Positions 16,463 to 24,849 of a stretch of DNA of 64,000 nt are shown one piece after another (within the stretch, counting starts at the first letter, position 1; the number at the start of each line of letters is the position of its first letter). Under the pieces are notes generated by a model. That model worked only from the letters and a program-made list of their open reading frames with translations, did not search any database and was not told where the DNA came from. The DNA is from Streptomyces cyaneofuscatus. Its GTDB lineage: Bacteria > Actinomycetota > Actinomycetes > Streptomycetales > Streptomycetaceae. Location of the stretch: the NCBI RefSeq assembly GCF_000718135.1, contig NZ_JOEM01000002.1:289816-353815 (forward strand), given 5' to 3'. The translations under genes and the position numbers were made by a program.

Positions 16463-17656
16463 TCACTTCAGCGCGCTCTTCGCCTGCCAGTCGGCCCAGG
16501 ACACGTTCCACGCGCCGTACCCGTTGCCCTCGGCGACCGTGCCCTTGGCGTCGGCGCCGGTGATCTCGAACGGGTCGCCCACCCGCACCTGCCCGTAGAG
16601 CGCGGCCGCGTTCGCGTCGCTCATCCCGAGACAGCCCGAGCTGCGGTTGGCGTTGCCGAAGTAGCCCGCGTTCCACGGCGCGGCGTGCGCGTACATCCCC
16701 GACCAGGTCAGCCGCATCGAGTAGTCGACCATCTTGTCGTAGGCGTCGCCGAGGCCCACCGTCTCGGAGCGCATGTTGATCGTGCCCTCCTTGGACATCA
16801 GGACGGCCGTGCCCCGCCAGGACGCCTTGTCGCCGCCCGGGGTGCCACCCGACATCGGCGCCTGGAACACCTGCTTGCCGTCGCGGTGGAGGGAGAGGCG
16901 GTGCCCGTCGAGGTCGACCTTGACCACCTGGGCGGCGCCGATGGTGAACGTCGTGGCGTAGTCACGGACGAACCAGCCGCCGTCCGCGCCCGTGTCGATG
17001 CCGTTCAGCTCGGCGGCCAGCGTGACCTTCGTACCCGGCTTCCAGTACTCCTCGGGCCGCCAGTCGACGCGGTCCTTGCCCGAGTAGTCCTGCAGCCAGC
17101 CCCAGGAGCCCTCGGTGTCGTTCGACGTGGACACCTGCAGGGCCTTCTCCACCGCCGCCTTGTTCTTCACCGGGTGGTCGAAGACGACCGACAGCGGCTG
17201 GGCGATCCCGACCGTGGTGTTCTTGCCCGGCGCGAGCGACAGCTTGTTCACCTTCTCCGCCTCGGCGGTCGAGAAGGTGGCGGTGTCGCTGCCGCCGTCC
17301 GCGTCCTTCGCCTCGACCGTGTACGCGGTTCCGGGCGCGGCGACCCGCTCGGATATCCAGGTCCGGCCGTCGGCGGATATCTTCCCGGCCAGCGCGCCGC
17401 CCTTGTCGGCCGTCACCGCGACCGTCTTCAGCTTCCCCTCCGCCAGCGTGACCTTCACCGGTTCACCGGGGGCCGCCGCCTTGCCCTGGAGATTCACGGA
17501 GATGCTGGTCGCGGGCGCCTTGCCGTCCCCGCCCTCCTGCGCGGCGGAGCCGGACGCGCCACCGCCCGAACAGGCTGTGAGCGCGGCGGCGAGCAGCGCC
17601 GCCGGGACGACGGTCAGGGCGGTACGGCGGTGGATGCGCGGGCGTGGGGAACTCAA
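16463..17656 (-). CDS. L,D-transpeptidase lipoprotein (YkuD domain)
   Basis: The protein has 397 residues. The start is TTG at 17654-17656, chosen because GGAGG lies 9 bases upstream and no ATG/GTG fits the signal peptide. The lipobox is ALTAC with C29. Ig-like domains (about 60-240) precede the YkuD catalytic domain (VKVDLDGHRLSLHRDGK...). H324 in YAHAAPWN and catalytic C342 in NRSSGCLGMS are visible. The usual SHGC is SSGC here, so the oxyanion-side His is replaced by Ser. It makes 3-3 cross-links in peptidoglycan outside the membrane. It is divergent from murJ. Confidence 0.92.
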   Translation of the reverse strand: MSSPRPRIHRRTALTVVPAALLAAALTACSGGGASGSAAQEGGDGKAPATSISVNLQGKAAAPGEPVKVTLAEGKLKTVAVTADKGGALAGKISADGRTWISERVAAPGTAYTVEAKDADGGSDTATFSTAEAEKVNKLSLAPGKNTTVGIAQPLSVVFDHPVKNKAAVEKALQVSTSNDTEGSWGWLQDYSGKDRVDWRPEEYWKPGTKVTLAAELNGIDTGADGGWFVRDYATTFTIGAAQVVKVDLDGHRLSLHRDGKQVFQAPMSGGTPGGDKASWRGTAVLMSKEGTINMRSETVGLGDAYDKMVDYSMRLTWSGMYAHAAPWNAGYFGNANRSSGCLGMSDANAAALYGQVRVGDPFEITGADAKGTVAEGNGYGAWNVSWADWQAKSALK

Positions 17657-17700
17657 CGGAAAAACCTCCAGGGCTGCAGGGCTCGACAGGGGAGAGGCGA

Positions 17701-17740
17701 TTTCCCCCCTGCCGGGTTCCGTTTCCCCCATGTCGGGTTC
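17701..17740. repeat. direct repeat pair with 21-bp period between ldt and murJ
   Basis: Two 19-base copies, TTTCCCCCCTGCCGGGTTC (17701-17719) and TTTCCCCCATGTCGGGTTC (17722-17740), are identical at 17 positions. They lie on the same helical face in the 168-bp divergent region of two cell-wall genes. A regulator site is inferred; the protein is not known. Confidence 0.55.
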
Positions 17741-17824
17741 GGCCGGTCCCCCCGCCGGACCGGCACCGGACCCTGCGGAGTACCCTCCACCGTCGGCCAG
17801 TACCTCGCAGCGCGGGAGAGACCA

Positions 17825-19558
17825 GTGAGCGGAACCGTCAAGCCCGAGGAGGCGGAAGGGGTCGATGGGCCGGCGGAGTCCGCAGTGACGCCCGACGGGT
17901 CCGCAGTGCCCGAAGAAGCCACGACCGAGCCCGGGATACTCCCGGCCCGGTCCGCCTCCGTCCTGCGCAGCGGGGCCGTGATGGCGGCGGGCTCCGTCGT
18001 CTCCCGCGCCACCGGCTTCGTCCGCTCGGCGGTCGTCCTCGCCGCGCTCGGCACCGGGCTGACCGCCGACGGCTACACGGTCGCCAACACCGTCCCCAAC
18101 ATCCTCTACATCCTGCTCATCGGCGGCGCGCTCAACGCGGTCTTCGTCCCCGAACTGGTCCGGGCCGCCAAGGAGCACGCCGACGGCGGAGCCGCGTACA
18201 CCGACCGGCTGCTCACCCTGTGCACCGTCGGCCTCCTCGCCCTCACCGCGCTCGCCGTGGCGGCGGCGCCCCTGATCGTCGGCCTCTACACCGACTATGA
18301 CGGACGCCAGGCCGAGCTGACCGTCGCGCTGGCCCGCTACTGCCTGCCGCAGATCCTCTTCTACGGGCTCTTCACCCTGCTCGGCCAGGTCCTCAACGCC
18401 CGAGGCCGGTTCGGCGCGATGATGTGGACCCCGGTCCTCAACAACATCGTGATCATCGGGGTGTTCGGCCTCTACATCGCCGTCGCCGCGAGCTCCGGCG
18501 GCGCCCTCTCCGACCGGGACGCCCACCTCCTGGGCTGGGGCACCACCGCCGGGATCGCCGTGCAGACCCTCGCGCTGCTTCCCGCGCTGCGGGCCGCGAA
18601 GTTCCGCTGGCGGCCCCGCTTCGACTGGCGCGGCAGCGGACTGACCCGGCCGATGCGCGCGGCCGGCTGGCTCGTCCTGCTGGTGCTCACCAACCAGCTC
18701 GCGTACTGGGTCGTCACCCGGCTCTCCACCACCGCCGGTCAGCAGGCGTTCGAGCAGCAGGTGGCGGGCGGGGCGGGGTATGCCGCCTACAGCTACGCCT
18801 ACCAGCTCTGGGTCGTCCCGCAGGGCATCATCACCGTCTCCCTCGTCACCGCGCTGATGCCCCGGATGAGCCGGGCGGCGGCCGACGGGGACCTCGCCGG
18901 GGTGCGGCGCGATGTCGCGTACGCGCTGCGGACCAGCGCCGCCGTCGTCGTGCCCGCCGCCACCGTGTTCCTGGTCCTCGCACCCTGGGTGATCGGCTCC
19001 GTCTTCGGGTACGGGCGCACCACCGACGCCGACATCACGGTGATGGCCGGAATCATGATGGCGTTCGCCCCCGGACTCATCGCCTTCTCCGGGCAGTACG
19101 TCCTCTCCCGCGGCTTCTACGCGATGAGCGACACCCGCACACCGTTCCTGCTCAACCTCGTGGTCGCCGCCGTCAACGCCGGCCTCTCGGCGGCCGCCTA
19201 CTGGGTGCTGCCCGTCCGCTGGGCCGTGACCGGGATGGCCGGAGCGAGCACGGTGGCCTTCGTCGTCGGCTTCGCCGTCACCGGGTACGTGCTGTCCCGG
19301 CGGCTCTCGGGGGCCGGGACCGGGACCCTGCTGCGCTCACCCACCCTCGGCGCCCACCTCAAGCTGATCGCCGCCTGCCTGCCCGCCGGGGCGCTCGCCT
19401 ACGGGGCCGCCCGCGCGGCCGAGGGCGCGGGGGACATCGCGGCCGTCGGGGCCGGGACCCTCGCGCTGCTGCTCACGGTGGTGCTGCTGGCCCGGCCGCT
19501 GAGGATCGGTGAGATCACCGCGATGGTGGACGGCGGCCGGGACCGGCTGCGGCGCTGA
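17825..19558 (+). CDS. murJ: lipid II flippase MurJ
   Basis: The protein has 577 residues from the GTG at 17825 with GGGAG upstream. After a Thr/Glu-rich cytoplasmic N-terminus (1-45) come about 14 predicted transmembrane helices of the MOP/MviN fold (AGSVVSRATGFVRSAVVLAALG, YCLPQILFYGLFTLLGQVLNARGRFG, VVPQGIITVSLVTALMPRMSR, GFYAMSDTRTPFLLN). It flips lipid II across the membrane for peptidoglycan synthesis. It lacks the long C-terminal pseudokinase region of the mycobacterial MviN. It is divergent from the L,D-transpeptidase gene, with repeats in the shared promoter region. Confidence 0.93.
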   Translation: MSGTVKPEEAEGVDGPAESAVTPDGSAVPEEATTEPGILPARSASVLRSGAVMAAGSVVSRATGFVRSAVVLAALGTGLTADGYTVANTVPNILYILLIGGALNAVFVPELVRAAKEHADGGAAYTDRLLTLCTVGLLALTALAVAAAPLIVGLYTDYDGRQAELTVALARYCLPQILFYGLFTLLGQVLNARGRFGAMMWTPVLNNIVIIGVFGLYIAVAASSGGALSDRDAHLLGWGTTAGIAVQTLALLPALRAAKFRWRPRFDWRGSGLTRPMRAAGWLVLLVLTNQLAYWVVTRLSTTAGQQAFEQQVAGGAGYAAYSYAYQLWVVPQGIITVSLVTALMPRMSRAAADGDLAGVRRDVAYALRTSAAVVVPAATVFLVLAPWVIGSVFGYGRTTDADITVMAGIMMAFAPGLIAFSGQYVLSRGFYAMSDTRTPFLLNLVVAAVNAGLSAAAYWVLPVRWAVTGMAGASTVAFVVGFAVTGYVLSRRLSGAGTGTLLRSPTLGAHLKLIAACLPAGALAYGAARAAEGAGDIAAVGAGTLALLLTVVLLARPLRIGEITAMVDGGRDRLRR

Positions 19559-19570
19559 GGCCGGACCCGG

Positions 19571-20317
19571 TCAGCTGTCCGCCCGGTGGGAGGCAGGTGG
19601 TGTCGTCGGTACGGGCGCCTGCGCCGCGCGGGTGACATCGCCGATGACCTCCACCACATCGGGGCCGTACGCCTGGGAGTTGACCACCTTCAGCAGCAGC
19701 GCGAACGACTTGGTGCCGTGCTTGCGCAGCAGCTTCTCGTAGTGGCGAGACACATAACGGGTCGCCGCCTGGTTAGTGATGGCCCGCTGCCCGCAGAACA
19801 GGAAGACCGGGCGCGCCTCCTGACCGCCCGTCAGCCGTGCGAGCAGGACGTACTCCGAGATCCCCGGCTCCAGCCGGTAGCGCTCCGAACCGATCTGGAA
19901 GGCGACCCGGTCCGGGCCGGGCTCCGGGTCGGTGTTGATCCGTACACCGGGGAGCAGGGTCCGCAGGTGGGCCGCCATCCGCTGGTTGGACGTCGGGCCG
20001 CCGACGCAGAACTCCGTACGCTCCCCGAAACCCTGCTGCGCCACGTCGTGCGTCACGATCTGCGCGTTGGCCGCGCAGTCCTTGATCAGCGCGGAGAGCT
20101 CCAGCAGCGCGAACACGTCGTACCGGTGCACGGACCCCTCGGCGCCCGCGTACCGGTTGACGACCAGCAGGCACTCGGAGTGGGCCGGCAGCCCGAAGAA
20201 CGCCTGCTTACGGCGGAGCTTGCGCCGCAGGAGGTAGGTACGGGCCAGCCAGCCCAGCGATCCGCTGATCCCGGCGGCTATCACGCCCAGCACGATGTTG
20301 CGCACGTCGTCCGTCAT
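19571..20317 (-). CDS. single-TM protein of unknown function
   Basis: The protein has 248 residues. One N-terminal helix (about 7-27, IVLGVIAAGISGSLGWLARTYLL) followed by RRKLRRK places the remaining 210 residues in the cytoplasm. The soluble part has alternating beta/alpha segments: SECLLVVNRY, RYDVFALLELSALIKDC, PVFLFCGQRAITNQAATRYV and KSFALLLKVVNSQ. The latter part suggests a nucleotide- or ligand-binding Rossmann-like fold, but no catalytic motif is clear and I do not recognise the family. It is convergent with murJ and divergent from ggt. Confidence 0.8.
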   Translation of the reverse strand: MTDDVRNIVLGVIAAGISGSLGWLARTYLLRRKLRRKQAFFGLPAHSECLLVVNRYAGAEGSVHRYDVFALLELSALIKDCAANAQIVTHDVAQQGFGERTEFCVGGPTSNQRMAAHLRTLLPGVRINTDPEPGPDRVAFQIGSERYRLEPGISEYVLLARLTGGQEARPVFLFCGQRAITNQAATRYVSRHYEKLLRKHGTKSFALLLKVVNSQAYGPDVVEVIGDVTRAAQAPVPTTPPASHRADS

Positions 20318-20421
20318 GGCCGGGCATGTTATCGGTCATTCGGGTAACCGTTCGAGGCGGTCCTGACGATCCGGGCGCCCGCGGGCTAGCCTGCGCGGAG
20401 ATCCGTTGACTGGAGGTTCGT

Positions 20422-22239
20422 ATGCACCGTTCCGTCGGCCGGAACATGTCGATAGTGGCCGCCCTCGCCGTGGTCGCCTCGCTCGGGGCCACCGCCCCCG
20501 CGGGCTCCGCGGAGCCCGCCCACCGGCACCCCGCCCCACCCAAGTCCCCGGTGGCGGTGGGCTACGGGGGAGCGGTGGCCAGCGTCGACCGGGACGCGTC
20601 GGCGGCCGGGATCGAGGTGCTGCGCCAGGGCGGCAACGCGGTGGACGCGGCCGTGGCGACCGCCGCCGCGCTCGGCGTGACCGAGCCGTACTCGGCGGGC
20701 ATCGGCGGCGGAGGCTACTTCGTCCACTACGACGCCAAGAAGCGCACGGTGCGGACCATCGACGGCCGCGAGACCGCACCCCGCAGCGCGGACGCCTCCC
20801 TCTTCCTGGAGAACGGCAAGCCCATCCCGTTCGAGGAAGGCGTCACCAGCGGCCTCGGCGTCGGCACCCCCGGCACCCCCGCCACCTGGGAGCGGGCGCT
20901 CGACACCTGGGGCTCCAAGTCCCTTCGTACGCTGCTGAAACCGGCCGAACGCCTGGCCCGGGACGGCTTCGTGGTGGACGGGACCTTCCGCTCCCAGACG
21001 GCCTCCAACCAGGCTCGGTTCGCCGACTTCCCCGCCTCCGCGAAGCTGTTCCTGCCGGGCGGTGAACTGCCCGTCGTGGGCTCGGTGTTCAAGAACCCCG
21101 ACCTGGCCCGTACGTACGAGAAGCTCGGCCGCAAGGGCGTCGGGGAGCTGTACCGGGGCGAGTTGGCGGACGACATCGTGCGTACGGTCCACAAGCCACC
21201 CGTCGACGCGCAGGCCACCCGGACCGTCCGCCCCGGCGACCTGACCCGCAAGGACCTCGCCGCCTACCGCACGCTCCAGCAGAAGCCGACGAAGGCCGGC
21301 TACCGGGGCCTGGACGTCTACGGCATGGCGCCCTCCTCGTCCGGCGGTACGACGGTGGCCCAGGCCCTCAACATGTTGGAGCGCACCGACCTCTCCCGGG
21401 CGAGCCAGACCCGCTACCTCCACCGGCTCATCGAGGCCAGCCGTATCGCCTTCGCCGACCGGGGCCGCTGGGTCGGCGACCCGGCTTTCGAGGACGTGCC
21501 GACCAAGGAGCTGCTGAGCCAGCGGTTCGCGGACGCGCGCGGATGCCTGATCAGGGACGACGCGGTGCTGACCAGTCCGGTGACGCCCGGTGACCCACGG
21601 AACCCGGCCCGGTGCGGGAGCGGTGGTACGGCCGCGCCCACGACGTTCGAGGGCGAGAACACCACGCACCTGACGACGGCGGACAAGTGGGGCAACGTCG
21701 TCTCCTACACCCTGACGATCGAGTCCACCGGCGGCAGCGGCATCACGGTCCCCGGCCGCGGCTTCCTCCTCAACAACGAGCTGACCGACTTCTCCTTCGC
21801 CCCCGCCAACCCGGCCGTGCACGACCCGAACCTGCCGGGCCCGGGCAAGCGGCCCCGCTCGTCGATGTCCCCGACCATCGTGCTCAAGGACGGCAAGCCG
21901 CTCCTCGCCCTCGGCTCGCCGGGCGGCGCCACGATCATCACCACCGTGCTCCAGTCCCTCACCGGCCACCTCGACCGCGGGCTCCCGCTCGTCGACGCGA
22001 TCGCCGCACCCCGCGCCAGCCAGCGCAACGCGGCCACCACCGAGATCGAGCCGGACCTGTGGAACAGCCCGGTCCGCGGCGAGCTCGAAGCGCTCGGCCA
22101 CGCCTTCCGGCAGAACCCGGAGATCGGCGCCGCCACCGGCGTACAGCGGCTCCCCGACGGCCGCTGGCTGGCGGCGGCGGAAAAGGTGCGGCGGGGCGGC
22201 GGCTCGGCCATGGTGGTGCAGCCGGGCGGCAGGAGCTGA
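20422..22239 (+). CDS. ggt: gamma-glutamyltransferase, secreted
   Basis: The protein has 605 residues with a Sec signal peptide (about 1-30) and GGAGG upstream of the ATG. GGT features are VASVDRDASAAGIEVLRQGGNAVDAAVA, EPYSAGIGGGGYFV, the autoprocessing/nucleophile Thr414 in NTTHLTTAD, GRGFLLNNELTDFSF, RPRSSMSPTIV and LALGSPGGATIITTV. The precursor cleaves itself before the Thr to yield two subunits. It then hydrolyses or transfers the gamma-glutamyl group of glutathione-like compounds outside the cell. TAGCCT about 35 bases upstream of the ATG is a possible -10 box. Confidence 0.95.
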   Translation: MHRSVGRNMSIVAALAVVASLGATAPAGSAEPAHRHPAPPKSPVAVGYGGAVASVDRDASAAGIEVLRQGGNAVDAAVATAAALGVTEPYSAGIGGGGYFVHYDAKKRTVRTIDGRETAPRSADASLFLENGKPIPFEEGVTSGLGVGTPGTPATWERALDTWGSKSLRTLLKPAERLARDGFVVDGTFRSQTASNQARFADFPASAKLFLPGGELPVVGSVFKNPDLARTYEKLGRKGVGELYRGELADDIVRTVHKPPVDAQATRTVRPGDLTRKDLAAYRTLQQKPTKAGYRGLDVYGMAPSSSGGTTVAQALNMLERTDLSRASQTRYLHRLIEASRIAFADRGRWVGDPAFEDVPTKELLSQRFADARGCLIRDDAVLTSPVTPGDPRNPARCGSGGTAAPTTFEGENTTHLTTADKWGNVVSYTLTIESTGGSGITVPGRGFLLNNELTDFSFAPANPAVHDPNLPGPGKRPRSSMSPTIVLKDGKPLLALGSPGGATIITTVLQSLTGHLDRGLPLVDAIAAPRASQRNAATTEIEPDLWNSPVRGELEALGHAFRQNPEIGAATGVQRLPDGRWLAAAEKVRRGGGSAMVVQPGGRS

Positions 22240-22400
22240 CCCGGCCTCACGCAGCAGGGGCGGCGGGACCGGCCGTACGCGGACACACCGCGGGCGACCG
22301 GGACCGCCGCCGGGGGAGGGGAGAGCCGGAGATCCCGTGCCGGCAGCCGAGGAGGAGCCGCACGGGTTCCTCCGGTCGACCGAAGGGCCCGTCCCCCACG

Positions 22401-23144
22401 ATGCGCACCCGAACGTTCGCTCTGACCGCCGTCACCTCCGCCGTCTGCGGTGCCGCCCTGCTCGGCCCGGCGGCCCTGCCCGCCACCGCCGGGGTCCCCG
22501 TACCTGACACACCGCCGGATACCCGGGTGGGTCCCGCGCCGGGAGACGTCGAGGACCCGGCGGTGAGCGCGGAGGAACTGCTCGCCGAGGTCCGCTCCTG
22601 TCGGCAGATCTCGCGCGGCAGGTACCGCACGGACGCGAACCGCTCCAAGGCCACCGTCCCCGTCTGCGGCACCACGGACGCCGTGTTCTGGAAGGCGGAC
22701 ATGGACATCGACTGCGACGGCCGGAAGACCAAGGCCTGCAACACGAAGTCCGACCCCTACTTCCAGCCGCAGACCGCGTTCCAGACCTCCGGGGGCACAC
22801 CGCTGGACTCGGCCCGGCTGCCGTTCGTGGTGGTGCCCGCGCCGGGCCGGATCTGGGACTACCGGAAGTCCGGGCTGACCGGCGGCAGCGTCGTCGCCGT
22901 CATCCACAAGGGCCAGGTGCGGTACGCCGTCATCGGGGACACCGGGCCCGCCGGGATCATCGGCGAAGGGTCGTACGCACTGGCGGAGGAGCTGTCCATC
23001 GACCCCCACCCGACGACCGGCGGGGCCGCGTCCGGTGTCACGTACATCGCGTTCAAGGACTCCCGGATCTCACCGATCGAGAGCCGCGCCAAGGCGGAGC
23101 GCCGGGGCGAGGCACTGGCGAGGGCGTTCGTCGGACACGGGTGA
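22401..23144 (+). CDS. secreted GH75 chitosanase-like protein
   Basis: The protein has 247 residues with a Sec signal peptide (about 1-30). The mature part contains CGTTDAVFWKADMDIDCDGR, DPYFQPQTAF, LPFVVVPAP, GSVVAVIHKGQVRYAVIGDTGP, GEGSYALAEELSI and VTYIAFKDS. These are characteristic of the fungal-type GH75 chitosanase fold, with the Asp cluster DMDIDCDG and the Asp in GDTGP as likely functional carboxylates. It probably cleaves chitosan outside the cell. The gene lies 161 bp after ggt with no clear Shine-Dalgarno sequence. It is convergent with map. Confidence 0.82.
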   Translation: MRTRTFALTAVTSAVCGAALLGPAALPATAGVPVPDTPPDTRVGPAPGDVEDPAVSAEELLAEVRSCRQISRGRYRTDANRSKATVPVCGTTDAVFWKADMDIDCDGRKTKACNTKSDPYFQPQTAFQTSGGTPLDSARLPFVVVPAPGRIWDYRKSGLTGGSVVAVIHKGQVRYAVIGDTGPAGIIGEGSYALAEELSIDPHPTTGGAASGVTYIAFKDSRISPIESRAKAERRGEALARAFVGHG

Positions 23145-23157
23145 CGGGCCGGGCGGG

Positions 23158-23925
23158 TCAGAGAGCGGTGAGGACGCGCGGGCCGTCCTTCGTGATGGCC
23201 ACCGTGTGCTCGGCGTGCGCCGCCCGGCTGCCGTCGGTCGTCCGCAGCGTCCAGCCGTCCGGGTCGTGGCGGAACTCGTCGAGGCCGCCGGCGAGCAGCA
23301 TGGGCTCGATCGCGAGGACCATCCCGTGGCGCAGCGGCATGCCGCGCCCGGGCCGTCCCTCGTTCGGCACGGACGGGTCCTCGTGCATCGAACGGCCGAT
23401 GCCGTGGCCGCCGTATCCGTCGAGGATGCCGTAACCCGCCTTGCGGCAGACCGTGCCGATGGCGTGGGCGATGTCTCCGATCCGGTTGCCGACGACCGCC
23501 GCCGCGATGCCCGCCTCCAGCGCGGTGGTGGCCGCGTCGATCAGCTCCGTGTCGGCGGGGCGGGCCTCGCCGACCGTGAAGCTGACCGCCGCGTCGCCCG
23601 CCCAGCCGCCGAGGAGGGCGCCCGCGTCCACGCTGACCAGGTCGCCGTCGCGCAGCGGTTCGGCGGAGGGGATGCCGTGGACGACCGCGTCGTTCACGGA
23701 GACGCAGATGACGGCGGGGAACGGGGTGGGCGCGAAGTGCGGCTTGTAGTCGAGGAACGGCGAGGAGGCCCCCGCCTCGCGCAGCACCTCGCGCGCCGCC
23801 TCGTCCAGCTCGCGCGGCGTCACGCCGATCGCCGCGACCTCCTGGGCGCGGGCCAGGATCCGCGCGACGACGCGTCCGGACTCACGCATGGCTTCGATGG
23901 ATGTGTCTGTCTTGATGTGCACCAT
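23158..23925 (-). CDS. map: methionine aminopeptidase, type I
   Basis: The protein has 255 residues from the ATG at 23923-23925; an ATG two codons upstream is also in frame. The complete dinuclear metal site is present: D100 (VSVDAGA), D111 (GDAAVSF), H174 (GGHGIG), E207 (IEPM) and E239 (AEHTVAI), plus substrate-side H83 (VVHGIP). It removes the initiator Met from nascent proteins. The essential housekeeping copy in actinobacteria normally sits with ribosomal/adk genes, so this one is likely an additional copy. It is divergent from a small XRE regulator, with a shared 33-bp inverted repeat. Confidence 0.93.
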   Translation of the reverse strand: MVHIKTDTSIEAMRESGRVVARILARAQEVAAIGVTPRELDEAAREVLREAGASSPFLDYKPHFAPTPFPAVICVSVNDAVVHGIPSAEPLRDGDLVSVDAGALLGGWAGDAAVSFTVGEARPADTELIDAATTALEAGIAAAVVGNRIGDIAHAIGTVCRKAGYGILDGYGGHGIGRSMHEDPSVPNEGRPGRGMPLRHGMVLAIEPMLLAGGLDEFRHDPDGWTLRTTDGSRAAHAEHTVAITKDGPRVLTAL

Positions 23926-23928
23926 GCC

Positions 23929-23975
23929 CATTACTATACCGGTCGAAGCGGTATAGTAATGACGGTATAAGAATG
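23929..23975. promoter_or_regulatory. shared operator of the map/XRE divergent pair
   Basis: CATTACTATACCG (23929-23941) and CGGTATAGTAATG (23949-23961) form a perfect 13-bp inverted repeat around a 7-base centre. A third, imperfect copy CGGTATAAGAATG follows at 23963-23975. The left arm contains the map -10 box TATAGT (minus strand, complement of 23933-23938), ending 7 bases before the map ATG at 23925. Binding there would block map. The XRE protein encoded next door is the obvious candidate. Confidence 0.75.
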
Positions 23976-23986
23976 GTGAACCGTAG

Positions 23987-23992
23987 TAGAGT
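23987..23992 (+). promoter_or_regulatory. -10 box (TAGAGT) for the leaderless XRE gene
   Basis: TAGAGT is followed by GGCCTC and then the ATG at 23999, with no Shine-Dalgarno sequence. The geometry matches a leaderless transcript. The operator repeats lie 12-60 bases upstream, so the regulator could also control itself. Confidence 0.5.
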
Positions 23993-23998
23993 GGCCTC

Positions 23999-24286
23999 AT
24001 GGTCCGCACCCCTCTCACCCCTGAAGAGCGCCTCCGCGGCGAACGGCTCGGCCGCCTGCTCCGCGAGGCGCGCGGGGAGCGCAGCATGGTCGCCGTCGCG
24101 GCGAGCGCCGGAATCTCCGCCGAGACCCTCCGCAAGATCGAGACCGGCCGCGCCCCCACCCCCGCCTTCTTCACGGTCGCCGCGCTCGCCGGGGCGCTCG
24201 GCCTCTCCATGGACGAGCTGCTCGGCCGCTGCGCCCTGGAGCCCGCCGAGTCCGCCGAACCCGCCGTCGTACCCCTGATCGCGTAA
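23999..24286 (+). CDS. small XRE-family transcriptional regulator
   Basis: The protein has 95 residues. The helix-turn-helix spans about residues 17-60 (RLGRLLREARGERSMVAVAASA, GISAETLRKIETGRAPTPAF, FFTVAALAGALGLSMDELL). A short Pro/Glu tail follows and there is no effector domain. The location and shared inverted repeat suggest it controls the divergent methionine aminopeptidase and itself. What it senses is not visible. Confidence 0.88.
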   Translation: MVRTPLTPEERLRGERLGRLLREARGERSMVAVAASAGISAETLRKIETGRAPTPAFFTVAALAGALGLSMDELLGRCALEPAESAEPAVVPLIA

Positions 24287-24301
24287 CGGGCGTGCGGTGC
24301 G

Positions 24302-24307
24302 TAGGGT
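24302..24307 (+). promoter_or_regulatory. -10 box (TAGGGT) for the leaderless PPOX gene
   Basis: TAGGGT, 7 bases, then GTG at 24315. There is no Shine-Dalgarno sequence. It is the clearest example of the leaderless pattern in the window and decides the start codon of the next gene. Confidence 0.6.
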
Positions 24308-24314
24308 CGCGTCC

Positions 24315-24695
24315 GTGACTCTCCAGGACTTCGCGCGCAGCGAATACGTCAGCCTGACCACCTACCGCAAGGACGGCACGCCCGTCGCCACGCCCGTATG
24401 GGCCGCGGCCGAGGGCGAGGTGCTCTACGTGTGGACCCGCTCCGACTCATGGAAGGTCAAGCGGCTCCGCAACAACACCGACGTGGTCGTCACCGTCTGC
24501 GACGTACGCGGCAGGATCGCCGAGGGTGCCCCGAGTGCCGAGGGCACCGCGCGCCTTCTCGACGCGGAGGAGACCCGCGCGGTGCGCAAGCTGCTGGCCC
24601 GCAAGTACACCTGGAAGTTCTGGCTCGTCGACTGGCCCGCCACCATCGCCCGCTTCGGCAAGCGCCCGCACACCGGGATCGCCGTCACCTTCTGA
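24315..24695 (+). CDS. PPOX-class F420-dependent oxidoreductase
   Basis: The protein has 126 residues from a GTG set by the leaderless promoter. It has the split beta-barrel of the pyridoxamine-phosphate-oxidase-like superfamily (YVSLTTYRKDGTPVATPVWAAAEG, LYVWTRSDSWKVKRLRNNTDVVVTVCDVRG, RARKYTWKFW-like C-terminus). Short single-domain members of this type in actinobacteria bind F420 (TIGR03666-like). The reduced substrate is unknown. The gene stands alone after the XRE gene. Confidence 0.85.
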   Translation: MTLQDFARSEYVSLTTYRKDGTPVATPVWAAAEGEVLYVWTRSDSWKVKRLRNNTDVVVTVCDVRGRIAEGAPSAEGTARLLDAEETRAVRKLLARKYTWKFWLVDWPATIARFGKRPHTGIAVTF

Positions 24696-24811
24696 GCCCG
24701 CCCGCCGGTCGCGTACGGGGGCGCGCGGCGCCAACCCCTGTGCACCCGCCGCAGCGCGGACGAAAGCTGCGCGTAGCCGCCCCGTAACACACCTGCGGTC
24801 GAATGCCTGCG

Positions 24812-24829
24812 GACTGGAAGGCTCCAGTC
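24812..24829. promoter_or_regulatory. 7-bp inverted repeat upstream of the Pro-rich protein gene
   Basis: GACTGGAAGGCTCCAGTC has arms GACTGGA and TCCAGTC around AGGC, centred about 30 bases before the ATG at 24850. It is either an operator or a small hairpin in the leader; the sequence does not decide. Confidence 0.4.
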
Positions 24830-24849
24830 GACGGTCGGCGAGGGCGACG

